The position numbers and the translations under genes are program-made. Positions 34,198 through 44,586 of a stretch of DNA of 64,000 nt are shown here, in pieces. The stretch comes from Sphingobacterium sp. (lineage in GTDB: Bacteria > Bacteroidota > Bacteroidia > Sphingobacteriales > Sphingobacteriaceae), in NCBI GenBank assembly GCA_031286695.1, contig JAITTY010000005.1, positions 1,071,248-1,135,247 on the forward strand, in the 5' to 3' direction. Position 1 is the stretch's first letter. Each line of letters starts with the position of its first letter. The notes under the pieces are model-generated. The model saw only the letters and a list, made by a program, of their open reading frames with translations, was not told the DNA's origin and ran no database searches.

Positions 34198-37047
34198 ATG
34201 AAACATAAAAATATAATTATCAGCACATTATCGTTATTATCATTAATAATATATTCACAAAAAAGTTACGCTCAATTTTTTGAAGACAGCCAAGCCCCTT
34301 TAAGCCAAAAATGGTATAAAATTGAAACCAAGAATTTTCAACTAATTTTCCCGGAGGAGATGAAGAGCAAGGCCCCTACCCTAGCTGACCAGGTTAACCG
34401 ATCGCTGCGTACAACTTCTAGAAATTACAAAATAACACCGCGGAAAATTCCATTCATTATCCACAACACGAATCTACAAACGAATGGTTTTGTACAGCTG
34501 TCTCCACGTAAATCTGAACTATACAGTACCGCCGGAGCAGAGCCCGACAACCAGACCTGGCTACCTAATTTGATCCTTCATGAATCAAGACACGTAAGTC
34601 AATTTGACAAATTGACAGGAAAATTACGCGCCCCATTTTTTGAACAATTAGCCCTTGCCTACTATGGACTGACTGTTCCTTCCTGGTATTTCGAAGGGGA
34701 TGCAACGCTGACCGAAACGATATATTCAGAGGGAGGAAGAGGAAGATTACCCGCTTTTGAAATGCCAATCAAAGCAAATTTTCAATCTAATCACCACTAT
34801 AGTTTTAATAAATATTTATTAGGATCCTACAAAGACATTGTCCCAAGTTACTATACAATCGGCTATCTGATGACCTCCACTTTAAAGTCAGAATTACCTT
34901 CGAATTATGAAGCCGACCTCTTTTCGGAGCTTAACAAAAAACCGTTATACCCTTATAATATCAATCGCGTTTTAAAGAAAAAAATAGGTGGAAATAGCGC
35001 TTATTTATACAACAGAACAATAGCAAATTTGGACGCTATCTGGAATAAAAAAACAAGCGGTTATCAATACCAGAAATACACAGAAATAGACAAGAAATAC
35101 AGCGGCTATTACAACAGTAATTTATTGCCAAAATACAAGAATGGTCTGATCTATTTTATTAAACAAAATCCCCAAAAGACCAATGCTATTTATACCTATG
35201 ATGTAGCAACAAAAACAGAAAATAAGCTCGTCAAAACCGGCATACAGTTAACGCCACATTTTGACGTAAACAGCAATTACATCTTATGGGATGAGCTTCA
35301 TAAAGATCCGCGTTTCAACAAAAGAACATACAGCGTTATCAATATCATGAATCTCAAAACAAGGAAAATTAACCAGCTCAGCAAACAGACGAGATATTAT
35401 TCACCGATTTTAAGTCCCCTAGACGAAACTATCGCCTGCGTTGAGGTAGATTTATCCAACGACAGCTATCTAACGCTTATAAGCCTTAAAAACAACAGTA
35501 TCATCAAACGGATTAAAATAGGCAACGCCGAACAGCTGCAACACCCTACTTTTAACCCTCAAGGAGATAAAATAGTAGGTATACGATTATCCCAATCCGG
35601 AACCGCACTATGTGAAATCGACCTGAAAAATGACAAAATTACCAACCTAACGCCATGGGGTAATCAACAATATGAAAGACCGCAATACCTTTCAGGTATG
35701 AAAATCATCACAAAAGCCAACTTCAATGGTATCGATAACATTTACAGCATCGACCTCATATCTGGCAAAAAACAGCTTTTGACAAAGGCACAGTTTGGCG
35801 CGTTCAACCCATTTTACGACAAGGACACAAGGCAATTATTCTTCAACGACTACCAGTACAACGGCTACAAAATCGCCCAGACATCCATAGATACCGCATT
35901 TGATATCGCTCCAGAAACGGATTACTTTTCGCATTACTACGCCACGGCATTGACCAAAGACAGCGTAAAAAATATCGCTGCAGTCCCTGTAGATACTAGT
36001 CAGCACTACCAAATTGTTCCCTATCGTGGACTGGGTAGAACGTTTAATTTCCATAGTCTTTCGCTAAGTAGCAGCAATTTTGAAAGCTTCGACAATTTTA
36101 AACCCGGAGTCTTCTGGTTATCAAACAACATCTTAAACACCACACAAATTGCACTGGGATATGAATATGACACCGACATTCGAAAAGGAGTATATTCGGC
36201 AGAACTGACCTACAACAAGTACTTCCCAAAATTCTCATTGCGTTATGAAAACAGAGGGCAAATCGCAGCAGCAAGCATCCCTAATAAACCGGACAGTAGC
36301 ATCCGTTTCGACTGGCGCGAGCATTATATATCGTCACAGATCTCCATCCCACTCTCCTTTTACAGAAGAGACTACGTCTATTCCACTGGGTTCAACCTGG
36401 CAACAGCTTATCTAAGGCGCTATGACCTTAGCCGAACAGATGTCAAAAACTTTAATTACGAGACCGCATTTCCATTGACATACCAGCTTTACTTCAATCG
36501 CAATGCTCGAATGGCTAGTATGGACCTCTACCCAAGATGGGGACAAAATTTTAGTATCACCTACCGACATACGCCTTTTGAAAACAATGCAAAAGGTGAA
36601 ATTCTATCCGCAAGAACAGTATTTTATCTACCTGGATTTATGAGCAATCACGGTTTTCAAGTTAGACTGAGCGCCCAAACAGGATCAGGAATTTATCAAT
36701 ACATCAACGATATCCCTCTAGTGAGTGGATTTAGCTACTACAAATATGAAAAAATAAAAAACACGGTATTGGTCAACTATCGTTTCCCTATAGCTTATCC
36801 CGACCTTGGTTTAGGGTCCTTAGCTTATATTAAACGTGTAAAAGGGGGAGTATTTGCCGATTATCAAAATATACACAAACACCGGGAAGTTTCACCAAAA
36901 AGTTTTGGAGCCTATCTCTCGCTTGATTTCAATGCTTTTAGGTACCCACTTCCAGATTTCGAATTCGTCGTTAAAGGCACCTATATCAATGACAACACGA
37001 CCACACAACGTGTAGTTCCAACATTCAGTTTAAACTACACCTATTAA
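34198..37047 (+). CDS. Outer-membrane protein: gluzincin-type protease, TolB-like propeller, beta-barrel
   Basis: 949 residues. The signal peptide ends at about residue 25 (SYAQ). An N-terminal domain holds HESRH (128-132), an HExxH zinc motif, with PSWYFEGDA at 161-169 supplying Glu166 as the probable third ligand; this is the peptidase-MA/gluzincin arrangement. The middle (about 290-590) has repeated TolB/WD40-like blades such as YSPILSPLDETIACVEVD and HPTFNPQGDKIVGIRLS. From about 640 to the end it has alternating aromatic strands and a C-terminal NYTY, as in outer-membrane barrels. I infer a surface or periplasmic protease tethered to the outer membrane. It is transcribed alone. Substrate unknown. 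Confidence 0.78.
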   Translation: MKHKNIIISTLSLLSLIIYSQKSYAQFFEDSQAPLSQKWYKIETKNFQLIFPEEMKSKAPTLADQVNRSLRTTSRNYKITPRKIPFIIHNTNLQTNGFVQLSPRKSELYSTAGAEPDNQTWLPNLILHESRHVSQFDKLTGKLRAPFFEQLALAYYGLTVPSWYFEGDATLTETIYSEGGRGRLPAFEMPIKANFQSNHHYSFNKYLLGSYKDIVPSYYTIGYLMTSTLKSELPSNYEADLFSELNKKPLYPYNINRVLKKKIGGNSAYLYNRTIANLDAIWNKKTSGYQYQKYTEIDKKYSGYYNSNLLPKYKNGLIYFIKQNPQKTNAIYTYDVATKTENKLVKTGIQLTPHFDVNSNYILWDELHKDPRFNKRTYSVINIMNLKTRKINQLSKQTRYYSPILSPLDETIACVEVDLSNDSYLTLISLKNNSIIKRIKIGNAEQLQHPTFNPQGDKIVGIRLSQSGTALCEIDLKNDKITNLTPWGNQQYERPQYLSGMKIITKANFNGIDNIYSIDLISGKKQLLTKAQFGAFNPFYDKDTRQLFFNDYQYNGYKIAQTSIDTAFDIAPETDYFSHYYATALTKDSVKNIAAVPVDTSQHYQIVPYRGLGRTFNFHSLSLSSSNFESFDNFKPGVFWLSNNILNTTQIALGYEYDTDIRKGVYSAELTYNKYFPKFSLRYENRGQIAAASIPNKPDSSIRFDWREHYISSQISIPLSFYRRDYVYSTGFNLATAYLRRYDLSRTDVKNFNYETAFPLTYQLYFNRNARMASMDLYPRWGQNFSITYRHTPFENNAKGEILSARTVFYLPGFMSNHGFQVRLSAQTGSGIYQYINDIPLVSGFSYYKYEKIKNTVLVNYRFPIAYPDLGLGSLAYIKRVKGGVFADYQNIHKHREVSPKSFGAYLSLDFNAFRYPLPDFEFVVKGTYINDNTTTQRVVPTFSLNYTY

Positions 37048-37069
37048 GGAGAGTTAACCCTATCCAAAA

Positions 37070-37939
37070 TTAAGGATGGATCGCCCAATTAAAATTCAGG
37101 GCCAAAGCATAATGATCCGACAGCGGTAATCCTTTGAGGTTGGTGAACAGATTATTTTCTATATTATAATCCCGGGCAGCAAGACTTAGGTGACTGCTGC
37201 TCCTATAAAGAATTTTATCAATGGATTCACTCTGATTACCGATAGACAACATATGTGGAGGCTTAAACTCGTGCCTTATCTCAGGTACTAAGCCTCCGTT
37301 TTCCAGCTCAACCCAACTATCCACCAGGGTTGTGGAATCCATAAAATCATGCAGATTATCATCACAAAAACTATAATGTGCGTTAAAATCCCCCATGACA
37401 ATAAGTGGTCTGTCCGTTGAATGCTCTCCAATATAATCGCGCAGCTGGTTGAGATTATCCCGGCGTGCACTTGAAGCTTTCCTGCTATTTTGTGCATTCG
37501 CATGGACATTATACACATCCAGCCAGACCTCAGGAACAATCTCTACCTGAACCAGGGTAAAGCCTTTTGGGGTCAGAAAATCAGCTCCAGTACGTTTCTT
37601 CCAGGGCACACGGACAACATCGGTCATCGGAAAATGAGACAGGGTATTGAGACCATCACCAAAGGGAACGCGCCCCTTGGTTTTCGTGCGATACGGATGT
37701 AAATTCCCACCCCAATATAAACTTCTATTATAATTGAAATCCTCCTGTACGTTCACGATATCAAAGGGATTAATCTTCTTTCCAATTTCAGCGATACTCC
37801 GGCTTCTACCTGTGATCGCCGAGGATATAATCCCGGGCAAGCCCGCTACATTATACGTCAGTACCGAAAAAAAACCAGAACTACCTTTTTCTTTACTTTT
37901 ATTAGCATCCATCAATATCTGCATATATAACCATGTCAT
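37070..37939 (-). CDS. Endonuclease/exonuclease/phosphatase-fold hydrolase
   Basis: 289 residues; an ATG at 37912 is an alternative start. Fold motifs are in order: FFSVLTYNVAGLPG, DIVNVQEDF (catalytic Glu), DVYNVHANAQ, VMGDFNAHY (Asp and Asn) and LSDHYALALNF (catalytic Asp-His). This is the Mg-dependent phosphodiesterase superfamily that includes sphingomyelinases, DNase I and inositol phosphatases. Substrate not decided. Bacteroidota with sphingolipids often have such proteins, but that link is only suggestive. It converges with the protease-barrel gene. Confidence 0.82.
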   Translation of the reverse strand: MTWLYMQILMDANKSKEKGSSGFFSVLTYNVAGLPGIISSAITGRSRSIAEIGKKINPFDIVNVQEDFNYNRSLYWGGNLHPYRTKTKGRVPFGDGLNTLSHFPMTDVVRVPWKKRTGADFLTPKGFTLVQVEIVPEVWLDVYNVHANAQNSRKASSARRDNLNQLRDYIGEHSTDRPLIVMGDFNAHYSFCDDNLHDFMDSTTLVDSWVELENGGLVPEIRHEFKPPHMLSIGNQSESIDKILYRSSSHLSLAARDYNIENNLFTNLKGLPLSDHYALALNFNWAIHP

Positions 37940-38057
37940 GATAAATTTAGCAAATACAATAAAAACTCACCAGTACTACACAAACATTTAACAGATAATT
38001 GATTTAATCTGACATTACATCAATAGTACAAATTGCGACACCCCAATTTTTAAAATA

Positions 38058-38088
38058 AAAAAAGGACAGCTTTTGCTGTCCCTTTCAA
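38058..38088 (-). terminator. Terminator of pgk
   Basis: Stem GGACAGC / GCTGTCC with a TTTT loop, followed on the minus strand by a long T-run, about 17 bases after the pgk stop. Confidence 0.92.
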
Positions 38089-38104
38089 AAAAAATCGTTT
38101 CGTA

Positions 38105-39295
38105 TTAATCTTCAAGTGCCTTCACACCTGGAAGAACTTTTCCTTCCATGTATTCCAAAAGCGCACCACCACCTGTACTGACGTAACTGACATCCTCAGT
38201 CATACCAAATTTACTTACCGCAGCAGCTGAATCACCACCCCCTATTAAAGAGAATGCACCATTCTTTGTTGCTTCCACAACAGCATCAGCAACAGCTTTG
38301 GTACCCTTCGCAAAGGTATCAAATTCAAAAACACCCATCGGACCATTCCAAAGAACTGTTTTAGAATTTTTGATGATCGTTGCGAAATTTGCAGCAGACT
38401 CCTGACCAATATCCAAACCTTGCAAATCCGCAGGAATTTGATCATTCGGTCCATCATAAACATTGGCATCATTTGAAAATGCATCTGCAATCTGAGCATC
38501 AGTAGGAATAACCAAGTTTACACCTTTTTCTTTCGCTTTTTTTACCAGCTCATTCGCTAAATCAAGTTTATCATTCTCAACCAACGACTGGCCAATTTCA
38601 CCACCTCTAGCTTTGATGAAGGTATAAGCCATACCTCCTCCAATCAAAAGGTTGTCAACTTTATCCAATAAGGCTTCAATTAACTGAATTTTATCAGAAA
38701 CTTTTGCCCCACCCATGATAGCAGTAAAAGGTCTAACCGGATTATTTAATACTTTTTCTGCATTTCCAACTTCTGCAGCCATCAAGTAACCGCTATATTT
38801 AGCTCCTGGGAAAAATTGCGCAACAATCGCTGTCGAAGCATGAGCTCTGTGAGCCGTACCGAAAGCATCGTTTACATAGATATCACCTAATTTTGATAAC
38901 TTCTCGGCAAATTCAACATCTCCCTTTTCTTCTTCTTTATAGAATCGAAGGTTTTCTAGCAATAAAACCTGACCAGCTTGTAAAGCTGCAGCTTTTTCTA
39001 CCGCCTCTGTGCCGATACAATCATTGGCAAACTGAACATCAGTACCTAAAACCTGTGAAAGATGAGCAACAATATGTTTTAATGAATACTTATCAGTAGG
39101 ACCATCTTTTGGCCTTCCTAAATGGGACATCAATATCACGCTTCCACCATCGTTCAAAATCTTCTTTATTGTTGGAGCCGCTCCCTGGATACGATTATCA
39201 TCCGTAATATTGAAATTTTCATCCAAAGGCACGTTGAAATCCACACGTACCAAGGCCTTTTTACCTGCAAAATTTAAATCGTCTACTGTTTTCAT
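38105..39295 (-). CDS. pgk: Phosphoglycerate kinase
   Basis: 396 residues, full length. The start has [20 protein letters not shown], then [22 protein letters not shown] and [11 protein letters not shown]; the C-terminal ATP domain has [20 protein letters not shown] and the [13 protein letters not shown] loop. It converts 1,3-bisphosphoglycerate and ADP to 3-phosphoglycerate and ATP. Alone, with its own terminator; the glycolytic neighbours seen in other phyla are absent. Confidence 0.97.
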   Translation of the reverse strand: MKTVDDLNFAGKKALVRVDFNVPLDENFNITDDNRIQGAAPTIKKILNDGGSVILMSHLGRPKDGPTDKYSLKHIVAHLSQVLGTDVQFANDCIGTEAVEKAAALQAGQVLLLENLRFYKEEEKGDVEFAEKLSKLGDIYVNDAFGTAHRAHASTAIVAQFFPGAKYSGYLMAAEVGNAEKVLNNPVRPFTAIMGGAKVSDKIQLIEALLDKVDNLLIGGGMAYTFIKARGGEIGQSLVENDKLDLANELVKKAKEKGVNLVIPTDAQIADAFSNDANVYDGPNDQIPADLQGLDIGQESAANFATIIKNSKTVLWNGPMGVFEFDTFAKGTKAVADAVVEATKNGAFSLIGGGDSAAAVSKFGMTEDVSYVSTGGGALLEYMEGKVLPGVKALED

Positions 39296-39511
39296 TCTGT
39301 AACTTTATTGATTTGGGATTAGGTCGTTTTGTCAAACGAACAGCTAAATATAAAAAAAAGCATTTGCTTTCATTAGAAATAATTATTTATTAATGGCAAT
39401 TCTTACCTTGAATCGAACTTTTCCGCACGCAACGCAAGAATTACCTGCATCGTTATAAATCATAATAACCTATGACCATACGACGATTGAACCTCCTTTA
39501 CAAATCAATTA

Positions 39512-41278
39512 CTAGTGGATCTCAACGCTATAAGGCAACCTTGCCTGCACACCCGTCTGTGCTGTAGCTTTTCTCATGACATCAAAATAACGATAGTATT
39601 CGCCCATTTGTTCTTTTGCAACCCAAACTTGGACTTTTTCTTTTGAATTATTCAATATTGAGGTAAAAGGATCCTCTTTCTCCGGATACTGGGACACTTT
39701 ATATTTGCTCAAGTTGGCCTTTTTAGCGGCAGCCTGAATAGCGATATCCAAGTTGCCGAGACGGTCAACCAATTTATTATTTACCCCTTGCGCACCAGTC
39801 CAAACTCGTCCCTGCCCAATACTATCAACATCAGCAATGGATAATTTACGCCCATCTGCAACAACTTTAGTAAATGTACCATATACTTTATCAACTTCCC
39901 GTTGGATGATATCTCTTTCTTCTGCAGTCAATGGCCTGTCAAAAGAAGTCATCAAATCGGCGAACTTCCCAGTTTTTACACCATCGTAGTGAACTCCGAT
40001 TTTATTGTTCATCAAATTCTGAAAATTAGGGATCACACCAAATACGCCAATAGAACCTGTAATCGTTGTAGGCTCAGCAAATATAGAATCTGCCGCTGCC
40101 GAGATATAATACCCACCAGAGGCCGCTAAATCACCCATAGAAACGATGACAGGTTTCACTTTTTTTGTCAAAATAACTTCACGCCAAATAATATCCGAAG
40201 CCAAAGCAGATCCTCCTGGTGAATTAACACGCAAAACAACAGCTTTAACCGCATCATCTTCCCTTAATTTTCGTAGTTCGCGGGAGAATTTATCGCCACC
40301 GATTTGGCCAGGTCCCGTCCCCTCACCGTCAACAATTTCTCCGGCAGCATAAAGAACCGCAACTTCAGATCCACTCGCATCATCTTTTACCTTTTTATTA
40401 TAATCCAATAGGGAAACAAACGATATCTCATCCTTTTCCGAAATTTTCAAACGCTTTCTCAAGTCTGACAGAAGTTCGTCTTTATACAGCTTGGCATCCG
40501 CAAGCTTATATTTTACCGCATCGTCCGCATCCCGAACACGGTAGTCATTCGCAATAGCCCGTAATGAATCGGCAGCAATATTTCTGCTCACTGCTATTTC
40601 ATTAATAAAAGTACTGTATATACTACCCAAATAGGATGTTACCTGCAAGCGATTGGGATCACTCATTTTATTCAAAAAGTAAGGTTCAACAGCACTTTTA
40701 AATGTACCCACCTTCACAATCTGCATCTCTACCCCAACCTTATCCAGGAGGTCTTTATAGAACATCGTAGAACTTGCCAAACCTCTAAAATCAATCGTCC
40801 CTTGTGGATTCACATACACCTTATCAGCAATGCTCGCTACATAGTAGGCCTTTTGGTCATACCCGGCATTATAAGCAACAACAAATTTCCCGGTTTTCTT
40901 AAAGGCCAAAAGTTCGTCTCTTACTTCCTTTAAACTTGCAAAACCAACCCCGATATGACTTGCATCCAAATAGATTCCTTTAATATTTCCGTCGGTAGCC
41001 GCATATTTGATCCTCGCCAAAATATCATCCAATCCAATATTTTTGGTCGAATAACCCGGAAGGTTAAGACTACCCAAAGGATTGGCCTCACTTCGCTCCG
41101 TAATATCATAGTCAAAGGACAGATATAAAACCGAATTACTCTTAACAACAATCTCTTGGTCAGAAGAGGCTGAACTGATGATCGCCCCAATAATTCCCAT
41201 CAAAACAATAAACAACACAACAAAAGAGATCACAATCCCCGTAATTGTTGCCAGTACGTACTTAAAAAATGATTTCAT
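39512..41278 (-). CDS. sppA: Signal peptide peptidase SppA, 67K type
   Basis: 588 residues. One N-terminal transmembrane helix (about 8-32) is followed by two tandem S49 domains. The N-terminal domain supplies the likely catalytic lysine region (AGYDQKAYYVASIADKVY), and the C-terminal one the serine in SMGDLAASGGYYISAAAD. The long two-domain form forms a bowl-shaped tetramer that degrades cleaved signal peptides at the inner membrane. No unusual features; monocistronic. Confidence 0.93.
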   Translation of the reverse strand: MKSFFKYVLATITGIVISFVVLFIVLMGIIGAIISSASSDQEIVVKSNSVLYLSFDYDITERSEANPLGSLNLPGYSTKNIGLDDILARIKYAATDGNIKGIYLDASHIGVGFASLKEVRDELLAFKKTGKFVVAYNAGYDQKAYYVASIADKVYVNPQGTIDFRGLASSTMFYKDLLDKVGVEMQIVKVGTFKSAVEPYFLNKMSDPNRLQVTSYLGSIYSTFINEIAVSRNIAADSLRAIANDYRVRDADDAVKYKLADAKLYKDELLSDLRKRLKISEKDEISFVSLLDYNKKVKDDASGSEVAVLYAAGEIVDGEGTGPGQIGGDKFSRELRKLREDDAVKAVVLRVNSPGGSALASDIIWREVILTKKVKPVIVSMGDLAASGGYYISAAADSIFAEPTTITGSIGVFGVIPNFQNLMNNKIGVHYDGVKTGKFADLMTSFDRPLTAEERDIIQREVDKVYGTFTKVVADGRKLSIADVDSIGQGRVWTGAQGVNNKLVDRLGNLDIAIQAAAKKANLSKYKVSQYPEKEDPFTSILNNSKEKVQVWVAKEQMGEYYRYFDVMRKATAQTGVQARLPYSVEIH

Positions 41279-41500
41279 ATTTTGTAATTAAATCCGATCC
41301 ATAACCTATCTTCCTGTGGAAAGACTTATTTTTCACTAAAGGTAAGGCAATATTTTTTATTCACCCAGTCTTTTATTTCAACTACAACATATTTTTTTCC
41401 ACGAAATTAGGGCATCTAGCCAACTGAAATTCACTTTTCCACCTACAATTTATACCCGAATTTCTTCCTATTAAAATCAACAAAACCTTAATTTAGCAGT

Positions 41501-42004
41501 ATGAATAAGATTTACATACTATTGGGCACCAATCTCGGAGACCGTTTTCAGCAACTTGATCTAGCGAGAAAACAGCTTGAGTTGCGTCTTGGAGCAATTA
41601 TTGAAGTTTCTTCGATCTATGAAACTGCCGCATGGGGAGTGGAAGACCAGCCTACATTCCTGAATCAGGCCCTTATCATAACTACCGATCTACAGGCGAC
41701 TGACTGTTTAGAGATCACCCAGTCCATTGAACAGGAATTAGGACGTATACGCATCAAAAAATGGGGCGAAAGAGTGATAGACATCGACCTTATCTACTTT
41801 AACCAAGATATCATTGATCTGCCCACACTTCGTATTCCACATCCTTTTATTGCAGAACGAAGATTTGTACTCGCGCCTTTAGTTGAAATAGCGCCGGACT
41901 ATATCCATCCCCTTTACAAAAAAAATAACGTATATTTATTGGATAAATGCAAAGACGACTTACCTGTAAAGAAAATTAGCAACGATGAACCATATCGACA
42001 TTGA
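41501..42004 (+). CDS. folK: 2-amino-4-hydroxy-6-hydroxymethyldihydropteridine diphosphokinase
   Basis: 167 residues. YILLGTNLGDRFQQL at the start, VSSIYETAAWGVEDQPTFLN, and RIRIKKWGERVIDIDLIYF with IPHPFIAERRFVLAPL cover the HPPK signature. It transfers pyrophosphate from ATP in folate synthesis. The next gene's ATG lies 20 bases inside its 3' end, so the two are translated from one message in different frames. Confidence 0.95.
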   Translation: MNKIYILLGTNLGDRFQQLDLARKQLELRLGAIIEVSSIYETAAWGVEDQPTFLNQALIITTDLQATDCLEITQSIEQELGRIRIKKWGERVIDIDLIYFNQDIIDLPTLRIPHPFIAERRFVLAPLVEIAPDYIHPLYKKNNVYLLDKCKDDLPVKKISNDEPYRH

Positions 42005-42329
42005 ACTGATCAACCAAAACATGTTTGACAATCCAGAATTAATCAAACAATTTGTATCAATGTATCTTATTCAAACACCTGTAGACCTCGACAAGCTCCG
42101 CCAAGCCCTGGCTGAAGGAGATTTTCAAAAGATTGGCGATACAGCCCATCATATCAAACCCACCATGGACTATATAGGTGCTTTTCATTTAAAAGAAAAA
42201 TTTGAGGAATTAGAGACCAATGCAAAAAACCAGGAATCTCTTGAAGGACTCCGAGCCTCCTTTGATATCATTTACATCGAAATGAAGGAGCTGCTATTTG
42301 AATTGGAACAATATGAAAAAACGATCTAA
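41985..42329 (+). CDS. Stand-alone Hpt (histidine phosphotransfer) domain protein
   Basis: 114 residues, all helical. DTAHHIKPTMDYIG contains the family pattern AHxIKP, so His55 is the likely phosphate acceptor. Hpt proteins relay phosphate between a hybrid kinase and a response regulator; neither is nearby, making this an orphan relay. It overlaps folK by 20 bases. Its stop codon falls inside the bidirectional terminator hairpin at 42316-42346 and overlaps the pssA stop. Confidence 0.88.
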   Translation: MNHIDIELINQNMFDNPELIKQFVSMYLIQTPVDLDKLRQALAEGDFQKIGDTAHHIKPTMDYIGAFHLKEKFEELETNAKNQESLEGLRASFDIIYIEMKELLFELEQYEKTI

Positions 42330-42346
42330 ACCAGATCGTTTTTTTT
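42316..42346. terminator. Bidirectional terminator built over two stop codons
   Basis: Stem AAAAAACGATCT / AGATCGTTTTTT with a five-base loop. The stops of the Hpt gene (+) and pssA (-) overlap inside it. Confidence 0.9.
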
Positions 42347-43012
42347 ATTGAAATGCAATGCCGACAATAGGAAATATAAAATAAGTATGATCGGTAAAGC
42401 CATAAATTGACCGACAATAAACAAGATCAGCGTCAGGAGTAGAAAAATAAAGCGAAACTTATTCGTATTCCAATCCATAGAACTGAATTTCATCGAAAAT
42501 AGCCTAATTTCACTCACTAATAGATAACTTGTCAAAAGAACGCTGCAAATCAAAACAATTGGATTTAAAATTACCTGCGGATATTTATCAGCAATATAAG
42601 GTAACGAAAGTACATAGAATGTATTCATTGGTGTATTTAGACCGATAAAATCAGACGTTTGCCGCTCATCCAGGTTGAACTTTGCGAGACGCAAGGCAGA
42701 AAAAATGGTGATGATATACCCTAAATAAGGTAACAGAGAACCATCAGGAAATACCTTGGTCAACAAGGTAAACATGATCGTCCCAGGTAAAAAACCAAAA
42801 CTAACCATATCTGCCAATGAATCGAGCTCTTTCCCTATTGGCGATTTAACATGAAGAAGCCTCGCGACCATTCCATCGAAAAAATCAAATATCCCCGACG
42901 CAAACACACAGATAGTAACAGCTTGTATATTACCTTTCAGTGCCATTAATACAGCGATACAGCCACTAAATAAGTTTAGACAAGTCAGCAGATTTGGGAT
43001 ATGTTTTTTCAT
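42326..43012 (-). CDS. pssA: CDP-diacylglycerol-serine O-phosphatidyltransferase
   Basis: 228 residues with about six hydrophobic helices. The CDP-alcohol phosphatidyltransferase motif is complete: DGMVARLLHVKSPIG followed by KELDSLADMVSFG, giving DGxxAR...Gx3Dx3D. It makes phosphatidylserine, the precursor of phosphatidylethanolamine. MKKHIPNLLTCLNLFSGCIAV at the start is typical of the class II enzyme. It overlaps the Hpt gene tail to tail by four bases. Confidence 0.93.
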   Translation of the reverse strand: MKKHIPNLLTCLNLFSGCIAVLMALKGNIQAVTICVFASGIFDFFDGMVARLLHVKSPIGKELDSLADMVSFGFLPGTIMFTLLTKVFPDGSLLPYLGYIITIFSALRLAKFNLDERQTSDFIGLNTPMNTFYVLSLPYIADKYPQVILNPIVLICSVLLTSYLLVSEIRLFSMKFSSMDWNTNKFRFIFLLLTLILFIVGQFMALPIILILYFLLSALHFNKKNDLV

Positions 43013-43033
43013 TTACAGGATATTTTAAATTAA

Positions 43034-43066
43034 AAAAGCCATCATTCGATTAGAAATGATGGCTAA
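43034..43066 (-). terminator. Terminator of rho
   Basis: Stem AGCCATCATT / AATGATGGCT with an eight-base loop, followed on the minus strand by a T-run; about 20 bases after the rho stop. Confidence 0.9.
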
Positions 43067-43086
43067 AATATCAAAATTTGATGGAA

Positions 43087-44586
43087 TTAACCATTCATAC
43101 TGATCAAAAATTCCTCATTTGATTTAGTTCCACGCAATTGACCTTGTAAAAATTCCATGGCCTCCGTAGAATTCATATCAGACAAGTGGTTACGAAGTAC
43201 CCAAATACGTTGTAATGTTTCTTTGTCAGTCAATAGATCATCACGACGTGTACTCGATGCAGTGATATCGATCGCAGGGAAAATCCGTTTGTTCGCCAGC
43301 TTACGATCCAACTGTAATTCCATATTACCTGTACCTTTGAATTCTTCAAAGATAACTTCATCCATTTTAGAACCTGTATCTGTCAATGCTGTTGCCAAAA
43401 TAGTCAATGAACCACCGTTTTCAATATTTCGGGCAGCACCAAAGAAACGTTTTGGCTTGTGTAAAGCATTAGCGTCCACACCACCGGATAAAATTTTACC
43501 CGAAGCTGGAGCAACTGTGTTATACGCACGCGCTAATCTGGTGATAGAATCTAACAAGATAACAACATCATGTCCACACTCTACCATACGTTTAGCTTTC
43601 TCAAGAACGATATTCGCAATTTTCACGTGACGGTCAGCTGGCTCATCAAATGTCGAAGAAACAACTTCAGCGCGTACGCTTCTCGCCATATCTGTAACCT
43701 CCTCAGGACGCTCATCGATTAATAAGATAATCAAATAAACTTCTGGGTGATTCTTCGCAATAGCATTTGCAACCTCTTTCAACAAGTTTGTTTTACCCGT
43801 TTTCGGCTGCGCAACGATCAATCCACGTTGGCCCTTACCTATAGGTGTAAACAAATCCATGATACGCGTAGAGTAATTTCCAACTCCCATATCGAGATTT
43901 AAACGTTCATCCGGAAATAATGGTGTTAAATAATCAAATGGAACACGGTCACGAACCTCAGCAGGATTTTGCCCATTGATAGCCTCAACCCGTACCAAAG
44001 GGAAGTATTTTTCACCCTCTTTAGGTGGACGGATACAACCACGTACCGTATCTCCCGTTTTCAAACCAAATAATTTGATCTGAGATTGTGATACATAAAT
44101 ATCATCAGGAGAAGTCAAATAGTTATAATCTGATGAGCGTAAGAAGCCATAACCATCAGGCATGATCTCCAATACACCCTCGTTAACGATCACATTATCG
44201 AAATCTGTACTTGAAGAGGTGTTTTCTGCTTTAGGAGTTTGTGTTGCTTTTTCAGGTTGGGGACCTTTATCTACTGCTGGTGCATCTTCGGTTGCAACCG
44301 GGGTTTCGTCATGCTCAGAAACTTCACGTTTTCTTACCGTGACAGGTTCCGCAGTTTTTACGGTCCGCACACGCTTACGTGTACGTTCAGCATGTTCCTG
44401 GTTATCTTCCTCTACCTTAGCTGCTTTTTCAGCTGGCGCTGGAGCTGCTTCCTCTTCTCCACCAGTATTGCTAATTCTTTCGATTAATTCTTGTTTACGC
44501 AATTTATCAGCATCTGCGATACCGATCAACTTAGCAATCTCGCGCAATTCCGATACGAGTTTAGCGTTTAATTCGTTAATATCCAT
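43087..44586 (-). CDS. rho: Transcription termination factor Rho with long disordered N-terminal insert
   Basis: 499 residues from the ATG at 44586; a GTG 21 codons upstream is less likely. N-terminal helical domain (1-42), then a charged, Pro/Ala/Glu-rich insert (about 43-130, with [20 protein letters not shown]) that short Rho proteins lack, then the RNA-binding cold-shock-like domain ([20 protein letters not shown]) and the ATPase core with [13 protein letters not shown] (P-loop) and [18 protein letters not shown]-dependent helicase ending transcription. In other Bacteroidota a disordered Rho insert has been linked to phase separation; here that is only inferred from composition. Confidence 0.96.
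   Translation of the reverse strand: MDINELNAKLVSELREIAKLIGIADADKLRKQELIERISNTGGEEEAAPAPAEKAAKVEEDNQEHAERTRKRVRTVKTAEPVTVRKREVSEHDETPVATEDAPAVDKGPQPEKATQTPKAENTSSSTDFDNVIVNEGVLEIMPDGYGFLRSSDYNYLTSPDDIYVSQSQIKLFGLKTGDTVRGCIRPPKEGEKYFPLVRVEAINGQNPAEVRDRVPFDYLTPLFPDERLNLDMGVGNYSTRIMDLFTPIGKGQRGLIVAQPKTGKTNLLKEVANAIAKNHPEVYLIILLIDERPEEVTDMARSVRAEVVSSTFDEPADRHVKIANIVLEKAKRMVECGHDVVILLDSITRLARAYNTVAPASGKILSGGVDANALHKPKRFFGAARNIENGGSLTILATALTDTGSKMDEVIFEEFKGTGNMELQLDRKLANKRIFPAIDITASSTRRDDLLTDKETLQRIWVLRNHLSDMNSTEAMEFLQGQLRGTKSNEEFLISMNG

Noticed and set aside
43157-43630. 157-codon plus-strand frame opposite the Rho ATPase core
   Set aside because: Antisense shadow; the opposite strand carries the complete Rho motifs.
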